Of a stretch of DNA of 64,000 nucleotides, positions 61,985-64,000 are shown in pieces (the first letter of the stretch is position 1; the number at the start of each line of letters is the position of its first letter). The notes beneath the pieces are model-generated. The model was not told the origin of the DNA, did not search any database, and worked only from the letters and a program-made list of their open reading frames with translations. Source of the stretch: Liopterus haemorrhoidalis (Eukaryota > Arthropoda > Insecta > Coleoptera > Dytiscidae); the NCBI GenBank assembly GCA_963971575.1, contig OZ020611.1:244676654-244740653 (forward strand), written 5' to 3'. Position numbers and translations under genes: made by a program.

Positions 61985-62254
61985 TCACTTGCGAAAAAAA
62001 GAAGTTAACATTTCTAGGAGTACCTATTCATAGATAGTAATATTACATGGAATAACCATGTATCCATGTTATGTAAAAAGCTGTTATCTTTATTTGCACT
62101 ACGTCCGATCATTGCAATTATAGATGGTGAAACTGCAAGACTGGCTCACTTTTCAAATTTTCAAAGTCACTTAAGCTATGGCATCTTGTTATGGGGAACA
62201 AGTAATAACAGTCATAACATTTTTAAATCCAAAAGAAGGCTATAGGTATTCATA

Positions 62255-63240
62255 GCTGCTTTCGATTATACGAGCGAACTGTACCGAACAGTTCGTCACT
62301 GGGCGACTAAACCGAAGTTTATTTTTCGAACACTAATTTGGGCGTTTGAACATACTGCTTGTCACTTGTGTCATTTTTATTGTTTAGGTTATGGTTTCGG
62401 TATACTTAATTAGAAAAAACATTGACATTATGGCTAACAATGTGAAAAATTATGCTTTAGTAAGTTAAAAATGTTTAACAAAATTCGTATGTAAATAATT
62501 TAGTATTTATTTAATAGGAGTTATTATCACAGACTCTTTCAAGTGATGGAACCAGCAGTGATACCGATGAAGAATTGTATGTGCCATTAAAAAATGAACC
62601 GCAAGGATAAAGTCCATAATAAGGTTAAACACCTTTATAAAATTAAAAAAATGAGAGAAAATTAAAAGAATATTTTAATAAAATATATTTTAAATTATTT
62701 AATATGAACTGTACAATAAATAAAATTGGAGGCTATATCTGTTTTTTTAATCGTTCTTCCTCATATTCATTTCTGTAATATAAATTTCAATTAATTTTGA
62801 AACAATACCAAAATAATTCATTCTGTTTCTGTCTATTTATCGAAGATTCATGCAAAATCTGCATTTTCACGTTCTGGAATAACAGAACAAAACGAGGATT
62901 CCAACATATGTACATATGCCATTGCAATATATACCTAAAATATGTTTTTACTTGGATTAATCCTCTTCATTTAAAATGATTTCATATGTTTGGTCATCTT
63001 CGGGATTATATAAATGCATTGAAAATGACATAGTATTTTCTGATGTAACGTCAATTTCAAAACAAAATACCAATACATAACCTAAAAGTGTGAGTTGTAC
63101 CAATTTTTAGGTAGGTCCTTCAGGGGACGGGGGAAGGTAAAACACGAGCGCTTCAGTGCGTGAAGCGCTGGTATAATCGAACACTTATCTAGTCGCCCTG
63201 AACTGTTCCGAGCTGTTCTTTATGTATAATCGAAAGCGGC
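62255..63240 (+). mobile_element. TIR element with Harbinger-like stub exons
   Basis: Ends GCTGCTTTCGATTATAC and (inverse) GCCGCTTTCGATTATAC, flanked by TA. The looser inverted match goes on for about 90 bp (GAACAGTTC.., GGCGACTA.., CGAACACT). It contains the two-exon stub described next and no catalytic domain. Confidence 0.7.
62430..62610 (+). CDS. Two-exon acidic stub, transposase-N-terminus-like
   Basis: Exon 62430-62459 (MANNVKNYAL), donor GTAAGT, acceptor TTAATAG, exon 62518-62610 ending SDTDEELYVPLKNEPQG then stop. Together 40 residues, in phase 0. The Ser/Asp/Glu-rich start resembles the first exon of some Harbinger-type transposases; the rest is lost. Compare the stub at 28892-29074. 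Confidence 0.35.
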
Positions 63241-63345
63241 TAAGGTCTAATGCAAACTACTTAGCTCACTGCTGACCACTATTTCAAAAACTTAAAATTC
63301 TACCTCTACCTTGTATCTTTGTAGCAGTACAAGCTACCTGGCACT

Positions 63346-64000
63346 ATTGAAACTTAAAAACCTTTTATTAAGAAAAACCATTACGTTTTGTTAACTATGT
63401 AACTAATATTCCTGACGTCATTTCTTGTTTTCACAAATCATTATAATTATACTTAAATTATTCTATTCTTAAATTTTGTTATCACTTAATAATAACTTGG
63501 TACTTTCACCCTGAGTGTTCATGAGTCACCCTTATGAACCTTAGTATTGTCAAATATTGTTAATGAGTAATAGAAAATGACCAAGGTGGAAGGGGTAATG
63601 AGAGAAATTCTAAGGGAGTAAAGTCTTAAGTAGTCAGTCGAATGTCATATATAAAAGGTGTTCACAACATCAAATTTAGCAGTTAGTCAGAAGACAGTCA
63701 GAATAGAACTCACTTAGTCAGAAGAAGTTAGAAGAGAAAATTACTTCAAGCTATTTTATTTTTATAAGTGTTCCACTAACTGAGAATGCTGAGTAAGTAG
63801 ACGGAGTCTTTTGTAAATTTATTTTTATATATTTTAATTTTGTAACATTTGTAACTATATTCCAATTTGTCGACTTGTAAATACATGTGTATATTTCGTG
63901 GAGTCAAGTTCATTGTTATTACGTTATCCCTTCAAACTCTGCTCTTGCTATCCTTCCTAGAATAATCTACATATACTTATTTATATATATTTTCTTTTCC
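63346..64000 (+). other. Possible LTR promoter region at the window edge
   Basis: CATATATAAAAGGTGTTCAC at about 63646 is a good TATA box. About 40 bp on, GTTAGTCAGAAGACAGTCAG and GTCAGAAGAAGTTAGAAG are repeated initiator-like units. TGTTCATGAGTCACCCTTAT (63518) could be an LTR start. No second LTR or gag is visible because the window ends. A host promoter is an alternative. Confidence 0.35.

Larger units (their letters stand above)
61985..63345 (+). pseudogene. LINE RT C-terminal relic, split by a TIR element
   Basis: Before 62252 the frames read FLGVPIH, ITWNNHVSMLCKKLLSLFAL and ARLAHFSNFQSHLSYGILLW, which resembles the thumb region of Jockey/CR1-type ORF2. After 63243 the text TADHYFKNLKILPLPCIFV continues the same domain (H/R-x-x-F-K-x-L-x-I-L-x-L-P). 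Stops are present. The interruption is the element 62255-63240. Confidence 0.65.

Noticed and set aside
19352..62033. Recurrent ORF-like peptides containing repeated Gln-Thr-Asp-Arg
   Set aside because: These are translations of the (GTCT)n or (ACAG)n microsatellites of families A and B, seen on either strand.
1..64000. CRISPR array
   Set aside because: The repeats are microsatellites, ~290-bp Helitron units or MITEs; no short regular repeats with unique spacers and no cas genes are present.

Overview
This window looks like AT-rich nuclear DNA of an arthropod, most likely an insect. Nothing suggests a bacterium, plasmid or virus: there are spliced genes with GT-AG introns, poly(A)-tailed LINEs, and many animal-type transposons (PIF/Harbinger, hAT, Tc1/mariner, Helitron/Helentron, Ty3-like LTR, Jockey-, I-, R1- and RTE-like LINEs). 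I cannot assign a species from the sequence alone. Most of the window is nested, decayed mobile DNA.

One host gene stands out. Five exons on the minus strand (58926-59000, 53331-53556, 47334-47641, 43487-43636, 31298-31701) join in frame with matching phases. They encode the last 386 residues of an XK-related (XKR) membrane protein, a family that includes phospholipid scramblases. The first exon was not found and lies upstream, possibly beyond the right edge. Almost everything from 31.7 to 59 kb is intron sequence packed with transposons.

Layout. 1-4.8 kb: a Harbinger transposase relic with introns, one of them holding a 3.2-kb Helitron made mostly of ~290-bp tandem repeats. 4.9-7.7 kb: a 5'-truncated I-like LINE with an 11-bp target duplication. 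8.0-8.3 kb: an orphan DNA-binding N-terminus of a DDE transposase. 9.6-11.3 kb: a Helentron-like element (family A) with nested inserts. 11.5-17.8 kb: a Ty3-like LTR element that lost its RT, RNase H and integrase core but kept gag and a protease ORF. 17.8-22.3 kb: Helentron-like family B copies and unexplained sequence. 22.3-27.5 kb: a Harbinger fragment, a frameshifted Jockey-like LINE and an R1-like LINE. 27.8-31 kb: a THAP relic and TIR elements. 37.3-39.2 kb: a hAT-transposase-like pseudogene broken by a hAT MITE and a Helitron. 40-42 kb: elements nested several deep. 45-46.3 kb: RTE, tRNA-like and mariner fragments. 49.8-50.8 kb: a hAT element. 51.1-52.9 kb: a head-to-tail array of three family-A copies. 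55.1-58.3 kb: another deep nest. 59.1-60.4 kb: a mariner-type transposon with intact TIRs and an open transposase. 61-64 kb: family B, a LINE relic split by a TIR element, and possible LTR promoter sequence at the edge.

The most notable structure is a pair of unrelated non-autonomous families (called A and B here). Both have the anatomy known from Helentron-associated elements such as Drosophila DINE-1: subterminal inverted repeats, a (GTCY)n microsatellite and a 3' hairpin. Family B also carries a tRNA-like, B-box-containing segment at the same internal position in each full-length copy. All superfamily names rest on motifs, termini and target duplications read by eye, not on database searches.
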